Below, piece after piece: positions 43,320 through 53,900 of a DNA stretch of 64,000 bases; positions within the stretch are counted from its first letter, which is position 1, and every line of letters begins with the position of its first letter. The notes beneath the pieces were generated by a model. The model worked only from the letters and a program-made list of their open reading frames with translations. It searched no databases and had not been told where the DNA came from. This DNA comes from Ryuthela nishihirai (lineage: Eukaryota > Arthropoda > Arachnida > Araneae > Heptathelidae): contig JAWZYU010000019.1 in NCBI GenBank assembly GCA_038380435.1, forward strand, positions 30,653,801 to 30,717,800. The letters run 5' to 3'. A program made the translations under genes and the position numbers.

Positions 43320-43777
43320 TTCAAAACAGTAACTTTTGAAATAAGTGGAGATGATTTATACTACACGAGGACGTCGAAAACTATCGCTATTGACTTCTAG
43401 GAGTTGAAAAATCATACAGACGCAGCAGCAGAGAATTGTCAACGTCTTGACAACAGAATGAGAATTCTGACTGATGGAAATCATATTTATATTAGAAGAA
43501 GGACTATACCGCAGAAACTAAAAAAAAATGGTTGTGCTGCAGAAAATGAAAGGAAAAAAGTTATTGGGGCAAAAATTATTTAAAAATTAAAACTTCTAAT
43601 AGGTGACGTTATCAAACTCTCCGGACTTAGAGAAATTTCGAGATGGGCCCGAAAATAGCGGTCAAGGGTGTGAGGGGGGGATGAACTTTTCCAAAACATG
43701 CTGTAACACACCATGTCTGATGCGGAAACAGAGGGCGGTCGATAGCGGGTGGGGTAACGTAATCCAAGATAGCCGTC

Positions 43778-44162
43778 GGGGCGGGGGTGGCTCAGTCGGT
43801 AGCGCGCCAGGCTCGTAATCTGTAGTTCCCAGGTTCGAGTCCCAGCTGAGTCAGCGTTGAGATTTATCTACGCAAAAATTCCCCGCCCTGCCCACGGTCA
43901 GTAAGGGACACCGATGGGCTTGGAAAGGCCGCCGTCCGTCGGATGGGACGTTAAGCCGTGGCCCCGTGTGTGGGAGAGCCATACCCTGTGCACGTTAAAG
44001 AACACGCTGGATGGCCTTGACGGGAGGCTACCATCTGTCTCCCAACAGCTGTTCCAGTGGGTCCCCTCCCCCAACCTTCTCTGAGCCTTCGGGGTCCATG
44101 TGACCCGGCCATTTAGCCCCTGGTGTGCAAAAAAGTGCCGCTCAGAGGTAAAACAACCCAAC
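43778..44162 (+). repeat. SINE-1, full length
   Basis: Near-consensus. TSD ccaagatagccgtc at 43764-43777 and 44163-44176. Confidence 0.95.
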
Positions 44163-44461
44163 CCAAGATAGCCGTCTCTGGAAATTACAAGTTTTTGTTT
44201 TTTTTCCTTTTTCTTACTTCATTCAATATCATCTGTCATATATCAATTATTGCCTCCAATTTAACTGAATAATATAGTTTCAGATTAATACATCACTGGA
44301 GGGAAGTATTCTATTCAGCATTGTACGACTTCAGTCTTAAAACAGTGAGAGTTCTGACTTATAGATGTGACAATGATCCTTCTCCACTCTAAAGACATGG
44401 GAAGCGGTCCCATAGGATTAACATTGATCCGCCTCTGAGTTAGAACTCTCATTATCTCCCT

Positions 44462-44783
44462 ACTTTGCAGTTTCCAGGTTCGAGTCCACCTGTGCCAGGG
44501 TTGAGATTTATATCCGCTAAACCCCCATCCTGTCCTCGATGATAAAGAGAACAACGATGGGTTTGTAAAGTCCATCGGATGGGACATATGTCGTGGCTAC
44601 GTTATATAGAAGAGTCATACTCTGCATACACTAAAGAACGCACTGGATCTCCCTAACAGAGGTTTCCATCTGTCTCCTAACAGCTGTCCAATGGGTTACG
44701 TTTCTCCAACTCCGCCGAGCCCTTGGCGTCCTTGTGACCTGGCTATTTAAACCAATGCTCTGTTCAGAGGTAAAATATCCCAG
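44462..44783 (+). repeat. SINE-1, old
   Basis: From the B box (ccaggttcgagtcc) to a decayed 3' end. Confidence 0.8.
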
Positions 44784-45560
44784 CCGAAACTAAAGCACAA
44801 AGTTTATGTGCCTTCAATCAATATGCCAATGTTAAATATGCCAAATGCCAAACTTAAAATTTTAACGAAGAAGAAACATAGCCACCACTTAGAGAGAACC
44901 TTCAGATTCCGATGATCATTCTTGCTCTCCAAGTGATGAAATGTACACAGCAATCTCTTACGAGTGGAGTGCATTTTCAGGATTCCTATTCGGCATCATC
45001 AGGACATGAAGCCTACAGCGACAACCTCAATTCTTATTAGATTCTGAAACTATAAAATAGTAAAAAACTTCCCGCCCGGGCTTTCAATCCATGCATTTGC
45101 TGCACTGCTCACCGAACTAATACGTTTTCGCGTAATTTACTGCACGAGTAATTTATAATAAAGCGCAGAAAATTATCTTTTAAAGGTTTGGCATTTGATT
45201 GAAATAAAGCGGAAAATAATGATACTGGGAAAATGAATACTTAATGGATCTTGCAACCAAATCTTGCTTCCCACTTCGCTGAAATGATGTGGCTGATGCT
45301 AGAGAAAAATAAATCCTTGTTTTTTTTTTCTCAGTCTTGTGTATTTCTTCACTAAGATAGTGTTATTTAAACAGGTGATTTATCATCATGTGACACCGTC
45401 AGCGTTAATAGAAAATGTATCGTCTATCTTCTTTTTCCTTTGCATCTTGTTCGGCTGATGAAAAATGGAACTTTGTATAAAGAATGATTTAATGCTCCTA
45501 TTTGGAAAAGTTGAATTTTATATCAAGTGCAAAAGTAAACAAAATCACTCATTGATTGTT
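44784..45560. other. AT-rich sequence, nothing recognised
   Basis: No repeat family or gene seen. Confidence 0.45.
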
Positions 45561-46460
45561 CTCTGAGGCTTTTTAATATATCCTTCTCTCCGATATATCA
45601 TTCCCTATTCAAAATATTCCTTTACGTCATTTTAATATACTTTCTAACATTTTAATATTCCCTCTCGTGTTTCAATATCCTCCTTCTCTTACAATCGTCT
45701 TTTCTCCTTTAATGTTTTAATATTTATCTTCCCCCTTTTTAACATTTCCAATACTCTCTTTAGCTTTTAATATCATCTCCTTTCAACATCATCTTTCCCT
45801 TTCAGTATGATATCGCTTTAACATCATCTTCCCATTTCAATATGATCTTCTCCTTTTAATATCTTCTCCGTTCAACGTCCTCTATCTCTTTCAATGTAAT
45901 CATCTTTCAACATCAACATCTCCTTTCAACACTATTTTTCCCTTTAAATATCATCTCTCCATTATAATATTTTCCCCATTTACAATATTTTCTTCCCTTT
46001 GTATTATTTCTCTTGCCTTATTCAATAAATCAATTGCTGAGGTCTCGCTTTTCTCACATATCTTCTCTGTATCGTATTAAACTGACAGGTTCTTCTCAGA
46101 CCTCTGTGGCAAGTAGCTGTTTGATGGATAATAATTAAAAAAAACACATTGCTCTCCCCCTTTCAAAATTTCTGCTCTCCTCTGCTATGTTTGGCGCATG
46201 CTTGGTTTCTCCTGTACCATGAAACCCCAATAGGCAATCAACTAATTTCTCTTTTACATACTCTCTATCTCGTGATATAACCTTCTTCCTCTTTTAGATG
46301 CTACTCTCCCATTTTTAATATGCATCTTCCAATTCCGTTTCAAATATCCCCCTTCTTATTTTCAATATCCCATATTCTCTGCTATATTCCTCTCCTTTTG
46401 CAAATATATCTCTTACTAAAAATCAGTCGGTGCCTTCGGAACCTTTACATTTCTAGCCCG
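45561..46460 (+). repeat. Pyrimidine-rich degenerate array
   Basis: Loose repeats of roughly 18-25 bp on the theme ctcctttcaatatcatctt. Similar sequence resumes at 48260-48720. A SINE-2 fragment interrupts it at about 46030-46135. Confidence 0.8.
46030..46135 (+). repeat. SINE-2 fragment
   Basis: Body segment aactgacaggttc to cagacctctgtggcaagtag; head missing. Confidence 0.75.
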
Positions 46461-46565
46461 TCACTCCGACCCCTATTTGACCTCAAATGCGATATCTAAT
46501 CTGAAATTCCATTTCATTTCTTACTTCTACTGCCGGAAATCCCCCCCCCCCCCCACACACACACA

Positions 46566-46768
46566 TACCTATGTGCGGGAGAGCCATATCCTGTGTACAT
46601 TAAAGAACACACTGGACGGTCTTGACGGGAGGCTACCATCTGTCTCCCAACAACTGTTCTAGTAAGTCCCCTCTCCCAACTTTCTCTGAACCCTCGGGGT
46701 CCTTGTGACCAAACCATTTAGCTCATTGTGTGAAAAAAAGTGACGCTCAGAGGTAAAACAACCCAGTC
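46566..46768 (+). repeat. SINE-1, 5'-truncated
   Basis: Starts at 'tatgtgcgggagagcc', just after a C-run and (ca)n; ends aaaacaaccca. Confidence 0.88.
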
Positions 46769-46804
46769 AGAAATATCGCTATTCACCAACTGTTATCTCT
46801 ACAG

Positions 46805-47545
46805 CCCAGATATTTCGGTATTTGACCTCAAAGGACCCATCGCATCCAAACGTTGGCATTATTTTTGAGATCTACGACTCAAAATACCCCCAGATACCAA
46901 ATTTGTAGACCTCTAACTCCAGTAGATCTAGGGGGCGGGGGTGGCTCAGTCGGTAGCGCGCCAGGCTCGTAATCTGTAGTTCCCAGGTTCGAGTCCCAGC
47001 TGGGTCAGCGTTGAGATTTATCTCCGCAAAATTTCCCCGCCCTGCCCACGGTCAGTAGGGGACACCGCTGGGCTTGGAAAGGCCGCCGTCCGTCGGATGG
47101 GACGTTAAGCCGTTTGTCCCGTGTGCGGGAGAGCCATACCCTGTGCACGTTAAAGAACACGCTGGATGGCTTTGACGGGAGGCTAGCATCTGTCTCCCAA
47201 CAGCTGTTCCAGTGGGTCCCCTCCCCCAACCTTCTCTGAGCCTTCGGGGTCCATGTGACTTGGCCATTTAGCCCATGGTGTGCAAAAAAGTGCCGCTCAG
47301 AGGTAAAACAACCCAACCCAGTAGATCTATATTTGACCTCAAAGGACTCATCGCAACCAAAATTCAACAACATTTCAGAAATCGACCACCAGGAATCAAT
47401 TTGCAGCTATCTTGGATCGATAGATTAAAATTAGACCTTTGACCTCGAAGGACTCTCTGAATCCAAAATTCCTAAACGTTTCCTACATCTACAGCCCAAA
47501 ACGCCCCCTCGAACCAATTTTCACGATTCTAGCATTGGTAGATCC
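46805..47545 (+). repeat. Degenerate ~125-bp tandem repeat, interrupted by a SINE
   Basis: Three units start 'tttgacctcaaaggac' (about 46818, 47332, 47436). They share a later ctacagccc or tctagc...gtagatc part. The SINE at 46931 splits the first from the second. Confidence 0.65.
46931..47317 (+). repeat. SINE-1, full length
   Basis: Near-consensus. TSD ccagtagatcta at 46919-46930 and 47318-47329. Confidence 0.95.
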
Positions 47546-48215
47546 AGGTTTGACCTTTATTATATTATTACTATATTATTGCATTTTAATATGGGGTAAC
47601 GCAAGTAATAGTATATTAATAATCTACTAAATCTTCAAAAAACATTCGTCAGAACTCTGTATAATCTAAACTTGAATGAGCATACTAAATAATTTTTTGG
47701 AAAAGCCAAAATTCTACAACTTCCGGATCTATGCAAATTAAATATAGCATTATTTATATTCTATGCTATTAGGTTAAAAAAATACGATATCAATTTGCAA
47801 AAGAAGTGTTACCATTACCCAAGTAGACAGCAACTTGACCTGGAATTACCATTATGCAGAACAAATTACGAACAAGCATCACTAATCTTTCATGGTACGA
47901 AAGTTTGTAATAATTTAGATAATAATTTAAAAGGAGCTGAAAAGTTTTCTGCATTCAAACATAGTTTGTTAACTACTTTAACTCGTTAACATTTTTAATG
48001 CTTAAAACGCTTAAAATACTGATGTATCATACAGTAGATATTTGCCACAAGTTTATGATTTAATGAAATTTAGTTAAGGTGCTCAGTCTTGTCAAATTCT
48101 GTATTGAATTTTTTAACTGAGTGTCCCTTTTCTGGTTTATGTGAATTGTATTATATTAACTAGCATAACATCTTTGTATTGCATAATAAAATGGAAATAA
48201 AATTATTATTATTTG
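47546..48215 (+). mobile_element. LINE 3' fragment (end of RT frame and 3' UTR)
   Basis: The translation shows the stretch after a non-LTR reverse transcriptase (YYCILIWGNAS, later RTNYEQASLIFHGTKVCNNL), then a 3' UTR ending aataaaattattattattt. The pattern fits CR1/L2-type LINEs. 5'-truncated, stops present. Confidence 0.75.
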
Positions 48216-48259
48216 GTCTTGAAGGACATATCAGAGTAACATTTCGGATTTTTGCCCTG

Positions 48260-48720
48260 CTATAAAACTCCATCTTATCCTTTCAATATGATTTCATTTC
48301 ACCGTCATCTTCCCATTTCAATATGATCTACTTTCAGCATCTCTTCCCATTTCAATGCAATCTCTTTTCAACCTCGCTCTTTTCCTTCCAATATCATTTC
48401 CTTTTAACAGCGTCTTCTCCGTTCAATCTACAATCTACGCGATTCAATCTCCGGAGATCTACGATCCGGATTATCCCTAAGTGCAAATTTTCAAAGTTCT
48501 ACCATTTTTGCATCATAGCTAAAGTTATCGTGATCCCCTGTCCGTCAGCTGTCAAATCAGTCAACCACTCACAATCGATTGCATATCTCTTATATTCCTT
48601 TTATTTTAATCTTCGTCTTCAATGTTCTTTTCCATGCACGTCTCTCATGTTGTCAGTGCGCCACTGTTTCTTCTTTTACTCAGCTACTTTCCTATTCAAT
48701 GTCCTTTTATTTAACTCGTT
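48260..48720 (+). repeat. Pyrimidine-rich degenerate array, second part
   Basis: Same theme as 45561-46460. The long open frame here reflects the skewed composition. Confidence 0.7.
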
Positions 48721-48774
48721 TTTTTTTAAAAAAAAAGCAAGTTCCTAATTAATTGGAATGAATAAATTTCACTA

Positions 48775-48814
48775 TGATAGCCATTTTGCAGCAATTAGTG
48801 AAAAATGGCTATCA
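48775..48814. repeat. Short hairpin
   Basis: Arms tgatagccatttt and aaaatggctatca, 14-bp loop. Confidence 0.85.
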
Positions 48815-48994
48815 CAATAAAGGAGTTAATAAGTTTCCTTCATATCAAATGGTTGCCTGCTTGTGGTGTATAAGGCTATTTCCATCCATGCTGTGCTTCT
48901 AAATAACCCAAGGTGTATCAATAATTGATATATAATTATAGAAGCTTAGTTCACAGTCCTGATATAATTTGTTATCCCAGGCTCGAGTATCAAC

Positions 48995-49360
48995 TATTCC
49001 AGTATTGAGGGACGCCAGGCTCGTAATTTTTAGTTCCCACGTTCGAGTGCCAGCTGGGTCAGCGTTGAGTTTTATCTCCGCAAAATTCCCCACCTTGCCC
49101 ACGGTCAGTAGGAGACACCGATGGGCTTGGAAATACCGCCGGCCATCGGATGGACGTTAAGCCGTGGTTACGTGTGCGGGAGAGTCACATCCTGTACACG
49201 TTAAAGAACACGCTGGATGGCCTTGACGAGAGGCTACCATCTGTCTCCCAACAGTTGTTCCAGTGGGTCCCCTCCCGCAACCTTCTCTGAGCCTTCAGTT
49301 TCTTCGTGACCTGGCCATTTAGTCCATTGTGTGCAAAAATGTGCCGCTCAGAGGCAAAAC
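48995..49360 (+). repeat. SINE-1, older, inside a SINE-like remnant
   Basis: Anticodon arm to near the 3' end. The flanks (ggctcgagtatcaactattcc before; ctggttcgagttccagctg after) look like pieces of another tRNA-like head. Confidence 0.75.
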
Positions 49361-50053
49361 ACAAATTGCTGGTTCGAGTTCCAGCTGAAACAGCATTGAA
49401 GTTTCCTTCCGCTTTCTTTGTTCACGTTCTAAGTGAGGATAGTATACTCTGCCTAAAGATCATTGTAATATGGATGTTTAGTTAATTGCACAGCAAAAAT
49501 TAGCGCAGATAAAAGTATTAATTAAATGTAAAAAGTATTAAAAATAAAAGTATTAAAAAAATGATGTCATCAGTACAATAATATTGATGACATCATTTTT
49601 TTGGCTTCTTAAATAAAGAGAACTTTGAAAATATCATAAATTGTTAGTTAAAAAACGTTGAGTTACAGTGCTAATGGAATACGAGCCCAAGACCCGGATG
49701 CTTTGATCACTGAACTCTTATGAGTGGCTCATTTCTCAGTGACTATAAATGATTGGGAATGAACAACCAATTTGCCATGTTGGATTATCCATATAGTCAA
49801 CAACTTTTTTAACAGTTTAACAGAGTTTGATCAGTTCAAGTTTCAATAGTAGAGTAACATAGGAAATGTCCTGTAAACATGGAACTCATGAATAACTAGC
49901 TGAATATGCCGAGTTTTAGCTAACTATTTGAGAGAAAAAGTAGGTACCCAAGATTTTTTCTGGGGAAAGTGTGTGTGTGTGCTGAACATAAGTGTTTTTA
50001 ATAGTGCAAGAAAAAATTTCTTATATAGGTGATCAAGATATTTTGCATAGGTA
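49361..50053. other. AT-rich sequence with a hairpin, otherwise nothing recognised
   Basis: Holds the palindrome at 49555-49602 and a short (tg)n near 49972. Confidence 0.5.
49555..49602. repeat. Perfect hairpin with tgatgtcatca arms
   Basis: Arms aaaaaaatgatgtcatca and tgatgacatcattttttt (18 bp), 12-bp loop. Each arm contains a bZIP-like tgatgtca. Confidence 0.9.
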
Positions 50054-50260
50054 CAGTCGCTCAAAAAATATCCTAATACTATGGTTGATTACAGAATAAA
50101 AAAAGAAATCTGGAAACGATTTTTTTACAAATTAGTGATCTGGCAACCTTCGTGTATGTACACGAAGGCTGCCAGATCATTAATTTCTAAAAAATCGTTG
50201 CTAGATATTTTTCTGAATTCTGTAATCAACCATAGTGTTAGGATATTTTTTGAGCGACTG
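50054..50260. mobile_element. Palindromic mariner-type MITE, copy 3
   Basis: Same family as 8921-9135; TA at 50052-50053 and 50261-50262. Confidence 0.9.
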
Positions 50261-50417
50261 TATGTATGAAGGAGAAGGGCGTGTATGTATAATTTGAAGC
50301 ACTTTATATAGAAGAAACATGTTAAACTACAGAAAATAATTTGGTTTCGTCCTGAGAGATTCTAACAAACATCTCCCAGAAACATTCCAGGCATCTTCAC
50401 TGCTAGATCATCCTAGA

Positions 50418-50885
50418 CCAGGCATGGCCAACATACGGCCCGCGGGCCGGATCCGGCCCGCGTAATGAATTTATGTGGCCCGCGAACAATTTTTCAATAT
50501 TAGCATTTAACTTCTAGTAATTAATCGAATTAGTTCTCGATAAATCTATATTTTTTAAAAAAGATTCCGTTATAAAGAATTAAAACTTTTATACTCATCT
50601 GTACTCGATATAATCTGCTTGATGTTCAAGCGACGTATTAAAACGAACGATAATAAAAAAAATAATAAGCGATGCAAACCGCCTCAACACGTCGCATTAG
50701 TTATTATGTTAATTTGTTGTATTGATTTACTTACATTATTCATAAACAAATTTCATAATAAAATTTTGTTTACTTAAAGAAATAAGTGTTTTGCTTAACC
50801 TTTTTCAATTTTAATATTTCATCCGGCCGGTGAAAATATTTTTTTTTCAATCCGGCCCGGGGGCAAAAACAGTTGGCCATGCCTG
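50418..50885. mobile_element. hAT MITE, 468 bp
   Basis: Terminal repeats caggcatggccaac and gttggccatgcctg match perfectly; perfect 8-bp TSD tcctagac at 50410-50417 and 50886-50893. It has 'cggcccg' blocks near both ends like the 10210 element, but a different interior. No transposase. Confidence 0.96.
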
Positions 50886-50945
50886 TCCTAGACTAACCGT
50901 TTGCTTAACAATGTGACATATAAGCATTCCGCATATTTTGCTGAT

Positions 50946-53900
50946 ATTTATTTATTTATTTATTTATTTATACACCTAACAACCATGGTACCAAAAAGTA
51001 TAAAGAAAAACAAGAGAATATTTTAAATATTATACATATCAAACATATTAGTTGTCATTATTCAATGAAGTGTCATAATTAATTAATTCAATAGTTTTAT
51101 GCTTAATAGTAAAATAAATAATAATTTAAATTTGAAAATAAAGATCTGAGTAATAATGATATATTTAATATATTACACGTATTCACTACCAAAGTCAGGC
51201 TGTGAAGGAACAAATTTCCGTTACAGAACGTTAGAGTAGAAAGATTGAATTTAAAAACTGTAACCATAGAAACTGAAATCCGATTGGTCGAGCTTTTTTG
51301 AGGGGGAAATCTGGTTATATCCTGTTAAACAAAGAAGTCGCGAGCAGGAAGTTAATAAGAAAGTTGTAGGTTGCACTTCTAACGTCATCTACTGGAAAAT
51401 TCAACATATGTAAACTGATTTATTCCTAGTTGAGATAATTGCTGAAAATACATTTTACGTTCTTTGTCATAATGTGAACAGTTCAATGAAATATGTGAAA
51501 TAGTTTCTTCACAGTTACAGTAAATACAATTTGCACTATCTGATTTCTTTATCTTGTACAAGTAGCTGTTTAACTTTGCAATACCAGTTCTCAATCTTAA
51601 TATTTTGCAAAATTCTTTCAAGACATTTTAATTTTTAGCAATGATCATATATTTTGATCAAGTTGATATCTAAAATGATGTTTAACAGAACTCTGAACTT
51701 TAAAATAATTGTTGAGCTGTATTTTTTCTGATGACTTAAGATAATTTTTAATTTGTATATTAATATAGGAATATCAGTAGTGTCAGTTAAATTGATTGCA
51801 TCTTTGGCACATGAGTCGGCTAAAACATTTCCTTCAATTCCACAGTGACTAGGTAGCCACTGATTTTTAATAATTTTTCTTATTTTATATAAATCATTAC
51901 ATAAATGTAATATATCACAGATTGAACTAGGATATTTATTTTCCAAAATATTTTTTCTATCGAATATAAAGCAGATCTGCAATCAGTCAAAATAACAAAT
52001 TTATTTAAAATATACTGTTCTTGTATCCAAAGTAAAGAAGAATAAATTGCAAAGAGTTCTGCTTGTATAATAGTACATCCTTTTATAAATTTATATGCTT
52101 TATAAATGTTTAATTTAGGTATGCAGAAAGCTGCTGTGGCAGTGTATGAGTCAGGAAAAAAAACTCCATCGGTATAAATAGCAGTAAAATTTTGATAGGA
52201 ATTGTGAATATAAGAATCACTTAAAGTTTTCAATATAGAAATATCAGTATACTTTTTGTGGATATGTGAGGAATCCTGGAAGATGGTTGGCAAATGATAC
52301 ATCCAAGTGGGTTCATTACTAATGATGTCTCCTTTATGATTTTTATCAAGAATATAATTAAAAGCAGCCTTTTCCTTCATAAAATTAATTGTAGGGCGAA
52401 ACAATTTTCAGTTTTAAATAGATTGATTAGAAAATGATCATGGTGCTTGAGATGAAGTCTTGAAATAATATTAAGTAGTAAATATGGTGCCCTGATCTGG
52501 AAAGGTGAAATAGAGGTTTCAGCATTTAAACTAGATTAGGAGAGCTTTTCATCAGGCCCAAGGCGAATCTGATGAATTTTGAATTAAATTGAGCTTTTTT
52601 AAATTATTTTCAGCATCGCCGGCAATAAGTTCAATCCCAAATTCCATTTCTGGTCTAATTAAATTGCAGTAAAGTTGAGTAAGATAAGTAGGGGAGGATC
52701 CCCAATTTGTGGAGGCAAGACATTTGATAAAGTTGAATAACTTATTACCAGTGATGCAGGCATGATCTATTAGTTTGTTCCAATTTAATTTCGAATCTAT
52801 ATAGACACCTAGAAATTTATAAATATCAGTATTTGGCAGTATATTATTACTTATTTTAATATCTAATTTAGGAATAACAGATCTGGGCCTTACAAAAGGC
52901 ATCACATAAGTTTTCTCAATATTTATTTTAAATGCCATTTAAGACAATATAAACGAATATTGGTCTGTAAATGGTAGCTAGGTAGTCAGTCACTGGAAGG
53001 AGAGCTATGCAACAATCCCCTGTGATGGTGCATAGAACCGGCCAGGCCTAGCACCTAATGTCTGACCTCGCCTTCTCATGGTGCAGACCGTTAGAACCTT
53101 TCAAAAGAGATACTCTCTTGTGGAAGTGAACGGAAGGGGACAGCTGCCAGATTAGTGTGGCCTACTGATCTGGACATCTATGGCTAATTTTCTTTTTTTT
53201 TCTACCCTGCTGAGGAGTGGTCAACCACACAAGGTCCTGGTGTTGACCATATATAAGTATTAATATGGAATTATGGATCTGAGCTTGATCATGATTTTGC
53301 TGCACTGGTGGGCTTCTGTGGAGGGAAAATCTTTCGCTGTGTTATCTGTTTGTTTGTGGGTTGACAGCCCCAAGTGAATAGATTCACAGGATATGTTTAT
53401 CAGCTGGTGGATAATCCTGAGCAGAGGTCATCGCAGGCACCTGAACTCTTTGCTTTTATTGGCATCGTCAAATCCTACATTGGAGGAAGTCTTCCAGTGT
53501 AGGTGGCTTCAGCCTTTAGTGGTGGGGGAACGGGTCTTTGCCCCATGTCTGCGATTAGGGGGCTGTTTGTAATTGTCGGCATTCCCTCTCTCAATAAACA
53601 TAGTTTCTTTAAATATCCCACTAACCATTTTCCCTCCATAGGTAGTTGGAATGTGAGGACTCTACACAGAGCTTTTTCTCTTGATGTCCTCACACAAGAA
53701 TTCCACCATTATTATTTAGATATTGTTGGCTTGCAAGAGACCAGATGGACAGATAAAGGTCAGATTCTTAAAAATAATCTTAAATTTCTCTTTTCAGGGA
53801 GGAACGACAATAAGCATCACCAAGATGTGGGTCTGCTTCTCAGCAGACACGCAAGTGATGCTCTTCTAGGATATGAGTGCATTAATGAAAGGTTTCTTAC

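Larger units (their letters stand above)
37636..43580 (+). repeat. Large tandem duplication, copy 2 (5945 bp)
   Basis: Offset 5945 from copy 1. It starts inside a SINE, so this copy has only the SINE 3' half and lacks the Tc1 5' end. It ends at aaaaattatt, after which unique sequence resumes (taaaaattaa). Confidence 0.97.

Noticed and set aside
48323..48748. Phe/Ser-rich frame of 141 codons
   Set aside because: Explained by the pyrimidine-rich array; composition alone keeps it open.
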